Assembly (NCBI RefSeq): GCF_019402665.1
Contig: NZ_VSST01000050.1
Location: 1 to 64,000 of the forward strand
From: Bradyrhizobium canariense
GTDB lineage: Bacteria > Pseudomonadota > Alphaproteobacteria > Rhizobiales > Xanthobacteraceae
Length of the DNA stretch: 64,000 bases
Direction: 5' to 3'
Shown here: in pieces, positions 8,501-17,486 of the stretch
Position numbering within the stretch: the first letter of the stretch is position 1
Layout of the letters: every line of letters starts with the position of its first letter
Position numbers and translations under genes: made by a program
The notes under the pieces: generated by a model
Databases searched by the model: none
Told to the model about the DNA's origin: nothing
The model's input: the letters and a program-made list of their open reading frames with translations, nothing else

Positions 8501-8545
8501 CTCACTGACCCGAGCTAGGTTTCCTAAGTAAGTCCTTGAAAATGC

Positions 8546-8621
8546 TGGCAGGAGTGGCAGGGCTCGAACCTGCGACCCCCGGTTTTGGAGACCGGTGCTC
8601 TACCAATTGAGCTACACTCCT
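8546..8621 (-). tRNA. trnW: tRNA-Trp (CCA)
   Basis: 76 bases including an encoded 3' CCA. On the minus strand the gene begins AGGAGTGTAGCTCAATTGG, has the loop CTCCAAA with anticodon CCA, and a T arm GGTTCGAGCC; the acceptor stem closes as AGGAGTG/CACTCCT. In alphaproteobacteria this gene normally precedes secE-nusG, but here the DNA beyond its 3' end is accessory. Confidence 0.97.
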
Positions 8622-8771
8622 ACGGACCCTGCGTTGCCGCCCGGATCAGGCCGCTTTGAAGCACAGGGGGCGGCCGGATTGCAAGGGTGAAGCGCGCTGG
8701 CCTCGCTTGTTTGTGCCGCGCCTTCTGGGCCACAGTCCGCTCCGAACAATAATAAGCAACTGGGAGTGCCC

Positions 8772-10025
8772 ATGACTGCCCAAGCCTTTGCGACTGCCCA
8801 AGCGTCCGCGACAGCCGCCCACCGCCCCTCGACCTCGCCGAAGACCCCGCCTCTGCCGGAATCCCGCCCTGAGACGCTGGGGCTGTCGCGCACCCGCCTC
8901 CAGGCCATGTCGGACGCCTTCAAGCGCGAGATCGACAAGGGAACCGTGCCGGGCGTCACCGTGCTGGTGGCGCGGCACGGCCAGGTCGGCTGGTTCGAGG
9001 CGCTCGGCAGGCAGAGCCCGACGGGCTCGGCGCCGATGGCGCATGATTCGATCTTCCGCATCTTCTCGATGACCAAGCCGATCGTGTCGGTCGGCATCAT
9101 GACGCTGGTCGAGGACGGCCACCTGATTCTTGCCGACCCCGTCGCGAAATTCATTCCGGAGTTCGCCGATCAAAAGGTCGGCGTGGTCAGCGGCGGCAAG
9201 CTGGAACTGGTTCCGCCGAAACGCCCGATGACGGTGCAGGATCTTCTCCGCCACACCTCTGGCCTGACCTACGAGCACCAGGGCGACGGCCCCGTGCACA
9301 AGATCTACCAGGAGTCGCGGGTGCGCAGCCGCAAGATCACCAATGCCGAGCATGCCACCCTGGTGGCGAGCTTCCCGCTGGTCTGCCATCCCGGCGACGA
9401 GTTCAACTACAGCCGCTCCACCGACATCCTCGGTCGCATCATCGAAATCGTCAGCGGCAAGTCGCTCGGCACCTACCTCTCCGAGCGCATTCTCGCGCCC
9501 TTGCAGATGGCCGAGACCGGTTTTGCGACAGCGGAGGCCAATGTCGGCCGGCTCGCCGAGCCGTTCGCGGCCGATCCCTGGACCGGCGACAAGGTCGCGC
9601 TGTTCAACATGCTCGAGCAGCCAATCATGGAGTCCGGCGGCGGCGGCCTCGTCTCCACCACCATGGACTATGCCCGTTTCGCGCTGATGCTGCGCAATGG
9701 TGGCACGCTCGACGGCAACAGGATCATCGGCCGCAAGACGCTGGAGCTGATGGCCTCCGATCATCTCGGGCCTCACGTCGTGACCAACGGCACTCTGCTG
9801 TCGCCCGGCCACGGCTTCGGCCTCGGCTTCGCGGTGCGCCGCGAAGCCGGCATCGCGCCCTTCCCCGGCAGCGTCGGCCAGTTTTTCTGGAGCGGAATTG
9901 CGGGGACGTTCTTCTGGATCGATCCGAAGGAGGATCTGTTCGTCGTGTTCATGAGCCAAGGCCCGGGACAGCGCGATTTTACGCGGACGCTGGTGCGGTA
10001 TCTGGTGTACGCGGCGGTGGATTGA
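8772..10025 (+). CDS. Serine hydrolase, beta-lactamase (class C) family
   Basis: 417 aa. The SxxK nucleophile motif is S99-M-T-K102 (IFSMTKP); the second motif is Y213-S-R in FNYSRSTD, and HGFGLGF near residue 355 is typical. There is no clear signal peptide; the N-terminal 30 residues are Ala/Pro/Ser-rich. Family members are esterases or D-amino peptidases rather than true beta-lactamases. The ATG at 8772 has GGGAG six bases upstream. The gene stands alone, with tRNA-Trp on the other side. Confidence 0.88.
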   Translation: MTAQAFATAQASATAAHRPSTSPKTPPLPESRPETLGLSRTRLQAMSDAFKREIDKGTVPGVTVLVARHGQVGWFEALGRQSPTGSAPMAHDSIFRIFSMTKPIVSVGIMTLVEDGHLILADPVAKFIPEFADQKVGVVSGGKLELVPPKRPMTVQDLLRHTSGLTYEHQGDGPVHKIYQESRVRSRKITNAEHATLVASFPLVCHPGDEFNYSRSTDILGRIIEIVSGKSLGTYLSERILAPLQMAETGFATAEANVGRLAEPFAADPWTGDKVALFNMLEQPIMESGGGGLVSTTMDYARFALMLRNGGTLDGNRIIGRKTLELMASDHLGPHVVTNGTLLSPGHGFGLGFAVRREAGIAPFPGSVGQFFWSGIAGTFFWIDPKEDLFVVFMSQGPGQRDFTRTLVRYLVYAAVD

Positions 10026-10065
10026 GGGCTTCGCCTGATCGCAGCGTCGCACCTCCACACTCTCT

Positions 10066-10176
10066 GTCATGCCCCGCGAAGGCGGGGCATCCGGTACTCC
10101 GTGTCGGATGTGGTGAGAGCGAGCTCTCCAACGCAGGCCGCGGAGTACTGGATCGCCCGCCTTCGCGGGCGATGAC
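10066..10176. repeat. Dispersed palindromic intergenic repeat
   Basis: A 111-base element with inverted ends: GTCATGCCCCGCGAAGGCGG on the left and the matching CCCGCCTTCGCGGGCGATGA on the right, with an inner GTACTCC/GGAGTAC pair. It resembles the RPE/REP-type repeats scattered in Bradyrhizobium genomes. It sits between two convergent genes and may also terminate transcription. Confidence 0.75.
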
Positions 10177-10189
10177 AGCTACTGGGGCC

Positions 10190-10957
10190 TCAACTGATCG
10201 TCGCGCCGCCGTCGATCACCATGGTCTGGCCGGTCATGAAGTCGCCGGCCTTCGAGCCCAGGAACACCGCAGCGCCCGCGATCTCGTCGGGGATGCCGAT
10301 GCGCAGCAGCGGCGAACGCGCGGTCGAGGCTTTCAGATTCTCCGGATTGTCCCACAACGCTTTCGCGAAATCGGTCTTGATCAGACCGGGCGCGATGCAG
10401 TTCACGCGGATGTTGTGCGGGCCGTATTCGCAGGCCAAATTGCGCGCGAGCTGCATGTCGGCGGCTTTCGAGATCGCGTAGGCGCCGAGGATGGTCGAGC
10501 CTTTCAGGCCGCCGATCGAGGAGACGATGATGATCGAGCCGTCCTTGCGCTCGATCATCTGCGGCACCACCATCGAGATCAGCCAGTTGTTGGCGACGAT
10601 GTTGTTGTCCAGAATCTTCCTGAACTGATCGTCGGAGATGCCGGCGAGCGGTCCGTAATACGGGTTCGACGCGGCGTTGCAGACCAGCACGTCGATCTTG
10701 CCGAAGGCGCGGTTGCTCTCGTCGATGAGGTTTTGCAGGTTTTCCTTCGACGAGATGTTGGCGGCAATCGCGACCGCCGTGCCCTTGCCGAACTTGTCGT
10801 TGATGCCCTTCGCGACCTGGTCGCAGACGTCGGCCTTGCGCGAGGAGATCACCACCTTGGCGCCGTGCTCGGCCATGCGCTCGGCGATCGCAAGCCCGAT
10901 GCCGCGCGTCGAGCCGGTGATGACGGCGACTTTCCCCTTCATGTCGAACAAGGTCAT
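10190..10957 (-). CDS. SDR family oxidoreductase
   Basis: 255 aa classical short-chain dehydrogenase. Cofactor loop G15-STRGIG21, NAAS at 94-97, and catalytic S147, Y160 and K164 (GAYAISK) are all present. Arg40 after the second strand (ISSRK) suggests NADP(H) preference. Substrate unknown. It is probably transcribed with the histidine phosphatase gene 74 bases upstream, although a hairpin lies between them. The ATG is followed by a regular fold, so the start is secure. Confidence 0.9.
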   Translation of the reverse strand: MTLFDMKGKVAVITGSTRGIGLAIAERMAEHGAKVVISSRKADVCDQVAKGINDKFGKGTAVAIAANISSKENLQNLIDESNRAFGKIDVLVCNAASNPYYGPLAGISDDQFRKILDNNIVANNWLISMVVPQMIERKDGSIIIVSSIGGLKGSTILGAYAISKAADMQLARNLACEYGPHNIRVNCIAPGLIKTDFAKALWDNPENLKASTARSPLLRIGIPDEIAGAAVFLGSKAGDFMTGQTMVIDGGATIS

Positions 10958-10989
10958 GTTTCTCTCCCAGATTGATCTTCGTGTTCATT

Positions 10990-11024
10990 GTCATTCCGGG
11001 CGGCGAGGCCGAACCCGGAATGAC
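10990..11024. terminator. Hairpin GTCATTCCGGG / CCCGGAATGAC
   Basis: A perfect 11-bp stem with a 13-base loop between the phosphatase stop and the SDR start. There is no T-run, so it could be a dispersed repeat half-site acting as an attenuator rather than a strong terminator. Confidence 0.55.
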
Positions 11025-11031
11025 TGCTCAG

Positions 11032-11730
11032 TCAGGCGAGCTTCTTGACTTCCGGTCCCGCGGGTTGATGCATCGCCGCGTGCGCATCGTCCGCGATCCA
11101 CGGCTGCTGGTTCACCATCGGCAGCCGCCAGACATTGCGCTCGGGGCTTACGAAATAGTCGAGCCGCGTCACCGAGCAATTGTCGATATCGAACGCGAGC
11201 CCCCGCTCCGGCTGATTGTCGAGCGCCAGCCCCAGCGCCGCCTTGATGGTGCCGCCATGTGCGACGGCGATCACGTCCTGCCCGGCTGCCTCGAGATTGA
11301 TCCGATCGATGACGCGGCGGGCCCGGTTGTAGAGATCCATGAAGCTCTCACCGCCGGGCGCGGGCTCGTTGATGTCGGCAAACCAGCTCGATCCAACGGG
11401 ACGGCTGGCGATGAACTCGGCGCGATTCATGCCCTGCCATCGCCCGAGATTTTGTTCGGCGAGGTCCGCTTCCCATGTCATCGCCGCAGGCCTCGGGAAG
11501 CCGGCCGCCCAGATGGCTTCGGCGGTCTGATGCGTGCGCATCAGATTGCTCGAATACCAGACCGCCTTGCGTGGCAGCACCTTGGCAACAGCATTGAAGA
11601 CGTAGGTATCGCTGGTGTCGCAGGCGAGATCAGACTGACCGTAGATGTTGCCGCCGTCATTGCGCACGGGCGCGTGACGGACCCACCACCAGCGTGTCGT
11701 CACCACTTTGGGCTTGTCTGCACCTGCCAT
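11032..11730 (-). CDS. Histidine phosphatase family protein
   Basis: 232 aa. The catalytic RHA signature occurs at R18-H19 (WWWVRHAPV) and the second histidine in VIAVAHGGT (about residue 162); the acid residue is probably in EADLAEQNLGRW. The fold is that of phosphoglycerate mutase/CobC-like phosphatases, but no vitamin B12 genes are nearby, so the substrate is unknown. It lies upstream of the SDR gene on the same strand. Confidence 0.88.
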   Translation of the reverse strand: MAGADKPKVVTTRWWWVRHAPVRNDGGNIYGQSDLACDTSDTYVFNAVAKVLPRKAVWYSSNLMRTHQTAEAIWAAGFPRPAAMTWEADLAEQNLGRWQGMNRAEFIASRPVGSSWFADINEPAPGGESFMDLYNRARRVIDRINLEAAGQDVIAVAHGGTIKAALGLALDNQPERGLAFDIDNCSVTRLDYFVSPERNVWRLPMVNQQPWIADDAHAAMHQPAGPEVKKLA

Positions 11731-11864
11731 CGAAACCCTTCCATCCCGTTTGATGTCGCTGTACGTCAGTAGCGAACGTGTCTCAAGACACTTTACCGTT
11801 TGAAATCTTGTTTGAAATTCCGTCGCGCGGCAAGCGTCGCGTGCGAACCAAAGGGAGAAACCGC

Positions 11865-12650
11865 ATGGGCCGTCTGCAAGGCAAATCCGTCATCATCACC
11901 GGTGCCGGCAGCGGCATCGGCCGCGCGGCCGCGCTGCTGTTCACCAGAGAAGGCGCCAAGCTGATCGCGGTCGATCGCACCGAGGCGGTGAAGGAGACCG
12001 TCGACGAGGTGAAGAAGGCCGGCGGTGTCGCGGAAGCGATGATCGCGGATGCAGGTTCCGAACAGGACGTCATGGCCGTGATCGACAAGGCGGTGAAGAC
12101 GCACGGCCGGCTCGACGTGATCTGGGCCAATGCCGGCGTCTCCGGCGGACTCGTCCCGCTCGGCGAGCAGACCGTCGAGCAATGGCAGGAGGTCTTGCGC
12201 ATCAATCTGATCGGGCCGTTTCTCGCGGTGAAGCATGCGATGCCGCACATGGTGAAGCAGCAGTCCGGCGCGATCGTGCTGACCGCGTCCGTGGCGGGCC
12301 TCAAGGCTGGCGCCAGCGGTCATCCCTATGCCGCGAGCAAGGCCGGCGTCATCTCCCTGGTGCAGACCACGGCGTATTCGCTCACCGGCACCGGTGTGCG
12401 CATCAACGCGGTGTGCCCCGGTCTGATCGAGACCGGCATGACCAAGCCGATCTTCGACCGCGCCAAGGAGCGCGGCACCGCCGACAAGATCGGCCAGCTC
12501 AATCCGCTCAAGCGCCCCGGCCAGCCGCACGAGCTCGCCGCGATGGGATTGTTTCTGGCCAGCGACGAGGCGTCGTATGTCAATGGCCAGGCCTTCCCGG
12601 TGGACGGCGGACTGACGGCGTCGATGCCCTATACGGGAAAGCCGGTTTAG
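11865..12650 (+). CDS. SDR family NAD(P)-dependent oxidoreductase
   Basis: 261 aa classical SDR: G13-AGSGIG19 cofactor loop, NAG at 89-91, S142, Y155 and K159 (YAASK). Asp37 (VDRTE) after strand 2 points to NAD(H). The start at 11865 is set by an AGGGAGA site six bases upstream, although the frame is open for another 29 codons. It diverges from the histidine phosphatase. Substrate unknown. Confidence 0.9.
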   Translation: MGRLQGKSVIITGAGSGIGRAAALLFTREGAKLIAVDRTEAVKETVDEVKKAGGVAEAMIADAGSEQDVMAVIDKAVKTHGRLDVIWANAGVSGGLVPLGEQTVEQWQEVLRINLIGPFLAVKHAMPHMVKQQSGAIVLTASVAGLKAGASGHPYAASKAGVISLVQTTAYSLTGTGVRINAVCPGLIETGMTKPIFDRAKERGTADKIGQLNPLKRPGQPHELAAMGLFLASDEASYVNGQAFPVDGGLTASMPYTGKPV

Positions 12651-12750
12651 TTCACGCGCTCTCGCGTCGCGGACGCGCCGCAACGTTCTTGGCGTTGCGC
12701 AGCGTCCGCGGCACGAGACAGGAGTTTTGTCGCGCAACTGCTTCAGCACC

Positions 12751-12787
12751 GTCATTGCGAGCGCAGCGGCGCAGCGAAGCAATCCAG
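12751..12787. repeat. Half of a dispersed repeat (GTCATTGCGAGC type)
   Basis: GTCATTGCGAGC..GCGAAGCAATCCAG closely matches the left arm of the element at 14212, but without its partner arm. It is part of a 377-base intergenic stretch (12651-13027) that otherwise holds only another repeat. Confidence 0.6.
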
Positions 12788-12857
12788 AGTCTTTCCGCGG
12801 CCGCCCAGCGTTGACCGACAATTAGGGAGTTTTGCCCGACGGGCAATACAACGTCTC

Positions 12858-12935
12858 GTAGCCCGGATGAGCGAAGCGACATCCGGGATTCCGACTACGA
12901 GCTGTCCCGGGTATCGCTTCGCTCACCCGGGCTAC
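12858..12935. repeat. Dispersed palindromic repeat (GTAGCCCGG type)
   Basis: Left arm GTAGCCCGGATGAGCGAAGC and right arm GCTTCGCTCACCCGGGCTAC are inverted copies around a short centre. This is a common type of intergenic repeat in Bradyrhizobium. Confidence 0.75.
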
Positions 12936-13027
12936 GGGACCGACATGTTGATTTGCTCACAGGAGCACGACGTTGGTATGGTTCGTGCAAGCATCTCAGC
13001 TTCCATCCCCCTGACAAGAACGTGAAA

Positions 13028-14200
13028 ATGCCGAGCTCAAGACCCGACCGTATTCGCAAGCTGCTCGCCGACCTCGTCGGCTTCGACACGATCAGCGATC
13101 GCTCCAACCTGCCCCTGATCGCGCATATTGAAAGCTATCTCGCCGCGCATGGCGTCAAGGGTGAGCGCATCGTCGACGAGACCGGACAGAAAGCCTCGCT
13201 ATGGGTCACCATTGGACCCGAGGACCGCCCCGGCCTGGTGCTGTCGGGCCATACCGACGTGGTGCCCGTGGTCGGCCAGGACTGGAGCCACGATCCGTTC
13301 AAGCTGGTCGAGCGTGACGGCAGGCTCTATGGCCGCGGCACCACCGACATGAAGGGATTCGTCGCGGTGTGCCTTGCCATGGTGCCCGAGATGCTGGAGG
13401 CAAAGCTTGCGACGCCGATTCATCTCGCCATTTCCTATGACGAGGAGATCGGCTGCGTCGGCGTGCGGCCGATGCTGCACGAGGTCGCAAAAAAACGGAT
13501 CAAACCGCTCGGCGCCTTCATCGGCGAGCCGACCGAGATGAAGGTCATCATCGGCCACAAGGGCAAGCACGGCGTGCGCGCGACCTTCAAGGGCCTCGCC
13601 CGCCACTCCTCGATCGCGCCTGAGGGCGTGAATGCGATCGAATATGCGGCCGAGCTGATCGTCGAAATCCGCCGCCGCGCGCTGCAACTCGCAAGCACGA
13701 AAGCAACGAACAGCCTCTACGACGTTCCGCACTCGACGCTGCTCACCAGCATCGTCCATGGCGGCGCCGCGCTGAACATCGTGCCGGATAGCTGCACGGT
13801 GGATTTCGAATGCCGCGGCATCGGCATCGCCGAGTCGCGGGAGGTCACGGATGCGATCGTCGCCTGGGCCAAGGCGGAGATTGAGCCGGCGATGAAAAAG
13901 CAGAATCCGGAGTGCGGCATCGATTTCGAGGAGATCCTCGACTACCCCGCGCTCGACACGGCGGCCGATGCGACCATCGTCACGCTGGCCAAGAGCCTTG
14001 CGGGGCGCAACGACCACGCCAAGGTCGCATTCGGCACGGAGGCAAGCCTGTTCGCCAGCATGGCCGATATCCCGTCCGTCGTGATCGGCCCCGGTTCGAT
14101 CGCACAGGCTCATACACCGGACGAGTTCGTGGAAATCGCGGAGCTGGAGAAATGCGCAGGCTTCGTGGAGAAGCTGATCGCGCATTGCGCGAAGGGGTAA
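13028..14200 (+). CDS. argE: Acetylornithine deacetylase, M20 peptidase family
   Basis: 390 aa. Metal ligands of the M20 family are visible: H75-x-D77 (SGHTDVVP), D107 (GTTDMKGF), the E139-E140 pair (YDEEIGC) and a late His (QAHTPDEF). The length and the inner dimer domain (GLARHSSIAPEGVNAIEYA) fit ArgE, which removes acetate from N2-acetylornithine in arginine synthesis; related deacylases cannot be excluded. The ATG at 13028 is chosen over upstream codons whose translation looks non-coding. It stands alone between repeats. Confidence 0.85.
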   Translation: MPSSRPDRIRKLLADLVGFDTISDRSNLPLIAHIESYLAAHGVKGERIVDETGQKASLWVTIGPEDRPGLVLSGHTDVVPVVGQDWSHDPFKLVERDGRLYGRGTTDMKGFVAVCLAMVPEMLEAKLATPIHLAISYDEEIGCVGVRPMLHEVAKKRIKPLGAFIGEPTEMKVIIGHKGKHGVRATFKGLARHSSIAPEGVNAIEYAAELIVEIRRRALQLASTKATNSLYDVPHSTLLTSIVHGGAALNIVPDSCTVDFECRGIGIAESREVTDAIVAWAKAEIEPAMKKQNPECGIDFEEILDYPALDTAADATIVTLAKSLAGRNDHAKVAFGTEASLFASMADIPSVVIGPGSIAQAHTPDEFVEIAELEKCAGFVEKLIAHCAKG

Positions 14201-14211
14201 AGCTTCTCCTC

Positions 14212-14297
14212 GTCATTGCGAGCGAAGCGAAGCAATCCAGAATGGTTCCGCGGGGGCAGTCTGGATTTGCTTCGTTGCAAGAGCTCCTCGCAATGAC
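14212..14297. repeat. Dispersed palindromic repeat (GTCATTGCGAGC type)
   Basis: Left arm GTCATTGCGAGCGAAGCGAA and right arm GAGCTCCTCGCAATGAC with inner CAGAATGG/CAGTCTGGATT similarity. It lies 11 bases after the argE stop, in the gap between convergent genes. Confidence 0.75.
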
Positions 14298-14340
14298 GGG
14301 AGTATGTGGGGCAGCGCGTATCCCACGTGAGCGGTGCGCC

Positions 14341-14967
14341 TCATCGCTCCTGCAACGCCAGCCGCACGCCAATCGCGCAGTAGATGGTCCCGACCACCTT
14401 GCCCTGCCACTTAACCACGGCTGGATGGCGGCGTAGCAAATTGCCGAGGCGGCCGGCGCCGACGGCGAACACCACCGTGCTGACGAGGCCAAGCAACACG
14501 AACACAGCGCCGAGCAGCGCGAGCTGCAGCGTCGTCGAACCATGTTCGGGACGAACGAACTGTGGCAGGAACGCAAGGAAGAACAACGCGGTCTTCGGAT
14601 TGAGCACCTCGGTCAGCACGGCCTGCCGGAATGCCCGCGCCGCGCTAATCGCGGGCGCGCCGCCATTCACCTCGAGCGGCGTCTTGTCGAGCATGGCGCG
14701 AATGCCGAGGTAGATCAGAAAGCCTGCGCCCGCGTATTTGACGACGCTGAACAGCAGCGCTGACGTTGCGATGATCGCAGAGAGGCCGACGATTGCCATG
14801 GTGGTGTGGACCACGTCACCGGCCGCAATTCCCGCGCCCGTCGCGATGCCGACCCTGGTGCCCGAGCTCGCGGCACGCGCCATGGTGAGGAGTGTCGCCG
14901 GTCCGGGAATGAAGACGAAGCCGAGGACGATGAGGATGTAGGTGATGAGGGTGGCGTGATCAATCAT
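14341..14967 (-). CDS. LysE family translocator
   Basis: 208 aa inner-membrane protein with about six transmembrane segments and the family's GFVFIPGPATLLTMAR start (residues 14-29) and NPKTALFFLAFLPQF loop (about 127-141). LysE/RhtB members export amino acids or related metabolites. The ATG at 14967 fits the normal length; 18 extra codons upstream look non-coding. No regulator or amino-acid gene is adjacent. Confidence 0.88.
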   Translation of the reverse strand: MIDHATLITYILIVLGFVFIPGPATLLTMARAASSGTRVGIATGAGIAAGDVVHTTMAIVGLSAIIATSALLFSVVKYAGAGFLIYLGIRAMLDKTPLEVNGGAPAISAARAFRQAVLTEVLNPKTALFFLAFLPQFVRPEHGSTTLQLALLGAVFVLLGLVSTVVFAVGAGRLGNLLRRHPAVVKWQGKVVGTIYCAIGVRLALQER

Positions 14968-15020
14968 GCGGCCAGCTCTCTCGTCATTCTGTCCCGTGTC
15001 CCGGACACGAGAGGAACGCA

Positions 15021-15047
15021 AGCAAAGGCGCGGCCATCAGCCGCGCC
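15021..15047 (-). terminator. Terminator behind phosphotransferase gene
   Basis: Stem GGCGCGGC/GCCGCGCC with a five-base loop, read on the minus strand into TTTGCTTGC, 13 bases after the stop codon. Confidence 0.65.
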
Positions 15048-15059
15048 CCTTCGGATTCC

Positions 15060-16118
15060 TTAAACTGCGCCCGCCTTCTGCGCGTATTCCCATGACGACT
15101 TCGACAGCGGCACGGTGCGCTTGGCTGACTCCAGCGCCTTGGCGTTCGCGGCGGTGCCGTCGCGGACCCGGCCGGCGATTCCTTGCGTGATGCCGGCGAG
15201 GCGGAACAGGTTGTAAGCAAAATACCAGTTGAGATCAGGCACCGTCATCTTGGTGACGTTGCAATAGATCTGCGCGGCCTCATCCACGCTCGGAATGTTG
15301 AGCGCCTTGAGGTCGGCGCCGTCCAGGCCGGGCATGACCCACTGCATCAGCAGATAGGTGAAGTCGGCCATGGGATCGCCGAGGGTCGACAATTCCCAAT
15401 CGAGCACGGCCTGCACGCGCGGTTCCGTCGCATGGAAAATCATGTTGTCGAGGCGATAGTCGCCGTGGACGATCGAGACGCGGGCCTGCTCCGGCACGGT
15501 CTTCGGCAACCATTCGGCGACCTTCTCGAACTCCGGGATGGTCTGGGTCTCGGACGCGCGATACTGCTTCGTCCAACGATCGATCTGGCGCGCGAAATAA
15601 TTGCCGGGCTTGCCGAAGTCGCCAAGACCGATTGCGACGGGATCGAACATATGGAGCTTGGCCAGCGTCTCGATCTTGCTGGCGAAGATTTTTCGACGAT
15701 CTTCCGGCGTCTGGCTCGGCAGTGTCGGATCCCAGAACACCCGGCCGTCTTCCATCGACATGATGTAGAAGGCCGAGCCGATGATGCTGTCGTCCTGGCA
15801 CAGCGCATAGGCCTTCGCGACCGGAAAGCCCTGCTTTCCCAGCGCCGCGATCACCCGATATTCGCGATCGACCGCATGCGCCGACGGCAACAATTTGCCG
15901 AACGGTTTTCTGCGCATCACATAGGAGCGGTTCGGCGTGTCCAGCCGATAGGTCGGGTTGGACTGGCCACCCCTAAACTGGAGGACGACCAGCGGTCCCT
16001 CATAGCCTTCGACGTTGTCGCGCATCCAGGCTTCGAGCCGCATCTCGTCGATACGATGACGCTCCTCGACGGGCTTGGTACCCGAGAATTCTTCGTCTTT
16101 CCTGACGCCGTCAGCCAC
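15060..16118 (-). CDS. Phosphotransferase family protein (APH fold, ACAD10/11-like)
   Basis: 352 aa. The aminoglycoside phosphotransferase/choline kinase fold is shown by SIVHGDYRLDNMIF (catalytic Asp, about residue 221) and VLDWELSTLGDPMADF (Mg-binding Asp, about 242). Members like this lie beside acyl-CoA dehydrogenases and are thought to phosphorylate 4-hydroxyacyl-CoA in lactone or hydroxy-acid breakdown, as in ACAD10/ACAD11. Its upstream neighbour is exactly such a dehydrogenase on the same strand, so the pairing supports this role rather than antibiotic resistance. Confidence 0.85.
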   Translation of the reverse strand: MADGVRKDEEFSGTKPVEERHRIDEMRLEAWMRDNVEGYEGPLVVLQFRGGQSNPTYRLDTPNRSYVMRRKPFGKLLPSAHAVDREYRVIAALGKQGFPVAKAYALCQDDSIIGSAFYIMSMEDGRVFWDPTLPSQTPEDRRKIFASKIETLAKLHMFDPVAIGLGDFGKPGNYFARQIDRWTKQYRASETQTIPEFEKVAEWLPKTVPEQARVSIVHGDYRLDNMIFHATEPRVQAVLDWELSTLGDPMADFTYLLMQWVMPGLDGADLKALNIPSVDEAAQIYCNVTKMTVPDLNWYFAYNLFRLAGITQGIAGRVRDGTAANAKALESAKRTVPLSKSSWEYAQKAGAV

Positions 16119-16250
16119 GATGACGCTCCCTCTTCAGTCCGGACATGATCCTAATCGGTAACCCCCAGCGCACTTGCGTCAAGCGGTCATCCGATCACGG
16201 ATCATGCCCTGTCGTTTCTTCAAATCGGGAGCGCCAGCATGCTCTCCCGC

Positions 16251-17486
16251 TTAATGACTGGAAGAGTTTGCATACTTCCGAACCTCGAGCCTGGCAATGG
16301 CGCGATTGTGCACCTCGTCCGGGCCGTCGGCGAGACGGAGCGTGCGGATGTGGGCGTAGTCCTTGGCAAGGCCGGCTTCGTCCGAGACGCCTGCACCGCC
16401 AAAGGCCTGGATCGCCTCGTCGATGATCTTCAGCGCCATGTTGGGGGCTGCGACCTTGATCATGGCGATCTCGGCCTGCGCGGTCTTGTTGCCGACCTTG
16501 TCCATCATGTCGGCGGCCTTGAGGCACAACAGCCGCGTCATCTCGATATTGGTGCGGGCCTCGCCGATGCGCTGCTCCCACACCGAATGCTCGACGATCC
16601 GCTTGCCGAAAGCGGTGCGCGAGGTGAGCCGCTTCACCATCTTCTCCAGCGCCTCCTCGGCCTTGCCGATGGTGCGCATGCAGTGATGGATGCGGCCGGG
16701 ACCGAGGCGGCCCTGTGCGATCTCGAAGCCGCGGCCCTCGCCGAGCAGGATGTTCTCCTTCGGCACCCGCACGTTCTCGAGCAGCACCTGGGCGTGGCCA
16801 TGCGGCGCGTCGTCGAAGCCGAACACGGGCAGCATCTTCTCGACCTTGATGCCGGGGGTGTCGAGCGGAACCAGAATTTGCGACTGCTGCTGGTGCTTGG
16901 CCGCCTTGAAATCGGTCTTGCCCATCAGGATCGCGATCTTGCAGCGGGGATCGCCGACGCCGGACGACCACCATTTGCGGCCGTTGATGACGTAATGGTC
17001 GCCGTCCTTTACGATGCTGGTCTCGATGTTGGTGGCGTCAGACGAGGCCACCGCCGGCTCCGTCATCAGAAAGGCGGAGCGGATTTCGCCGTCCATCAGC
17101 GGACGCAGCCATTTGCGCTTCTGCTCCTTGGAGCCGTAGCGCATGAACACTTCCATGTTGCCGGTGTCGGGCGCGGAACAGTTGAAGACTTCCGAAGCCC
17201 AGGAGATGTGGCCCATCTGCTCCGAGAGCAGCGCGTATTCAAGATTGGTCAGTCCCGCGCCGCGGAATTCGTCGTCCTCATGCTCGTTCGGCGGCATGAA
17301 CATGTTCCAGAGGCCTTCGGCCTTCGCCTTCTTCTTGAGATCCTCGAGAACCGGGATCACCTTCCAGCGTTCGCCCGTGCGATCCTGCTCATCATAGACC
17401 GGCACCGCCGGGCGCACGTGCTTGGTCATGAAAGACCGCACGCGGTCGAGCCATTCCTTCTGCTTCGGCGACAGATCGAAATCCAT
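16251..17486 (-). CDS. Acyl-CoA dehydrogenase family protein
   Basis: 411 aa FAD enzyme. N-terminal helical domain 1-120, mid beta domain with FLMTEPAVASSDATNI (FAD/substrate loop, about 130-145), and C-terminal helices with QAFGGAGVSDEAGLA (about 356-370) and RLADGPDEVHN. It resembles the ACAD11-like group. The ATG at 17486 follows a GGAG site; the longer open frame upstream lacks protein-like sequence. It is the first gene of an operon with the phosphotransferase and diverges from a TetR regulator, which probably controls it. Confidence 0.9.
   Translation of the reverse strand: MDFDLSPKQKEWLDRVRSFMTKHVRPAVPVYDEQDRTGERWKVIPVLEDLKKKAKAEGLWNMFMPPNEHEDDEFRGAGLTNLEYALLSEQMGHISWASEVFNCSAPDTGNMEVFMRYGSKEQKRKWLRPLMDGEIRSAFLMTEPAVASSDATNIETSIVKDGDHYVINGRKWWSSGVGDPRCKIAILMGKTDFKAAKHQQQSQILVPLDTPGIKVEKMLPVFGFDDAPHGHAQVLLENVRVPKENILLGEGRGFEIAQGRLGPGRIHHCMRTIGKAEEALEKMVKRLTSRTAFGKRIVEHSVWEQRIGEARTNIEMTRLLCLKAADMMDKVGNKTAQAEIAMIKVAAPNMALKIIDEAIQAFGGAGVSDEAGLAKDYAHIRTLRLADGPDEVHNRAIARLEVRKYANSSSH

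Noticed and set aside
1..8545. Second copy of the tRNA-Trp 3' end as an attachment site
   Set aside because: No match to the GGTTCGAGCC-CACTCCTGCCA end was noticed within the island by eye; the other boundary is probably outside the window.
8772..10025. Antibiotic-resistance beta-lactamase
   Set aside because: The SxxK/Y motifs fit the broad esterase-like serine hydrolase group; no signal peptide or AmpR-type regulator is present.
8646..10070. Long minus-strand frame (474 codons)
   Set aside because: Lies antisense to the serine hydrolase; its translation is Arg/His/Asp/Gly-rich low complexity typical of the third-position shadow in GC-rich genes.
15060..16118. Aminoglycoside resistance gene
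   Set aside because: The APH fold is shared, but the pairing with an acyl-CoA dehydrogenase points to the ACAD10/11-like metabolic group.
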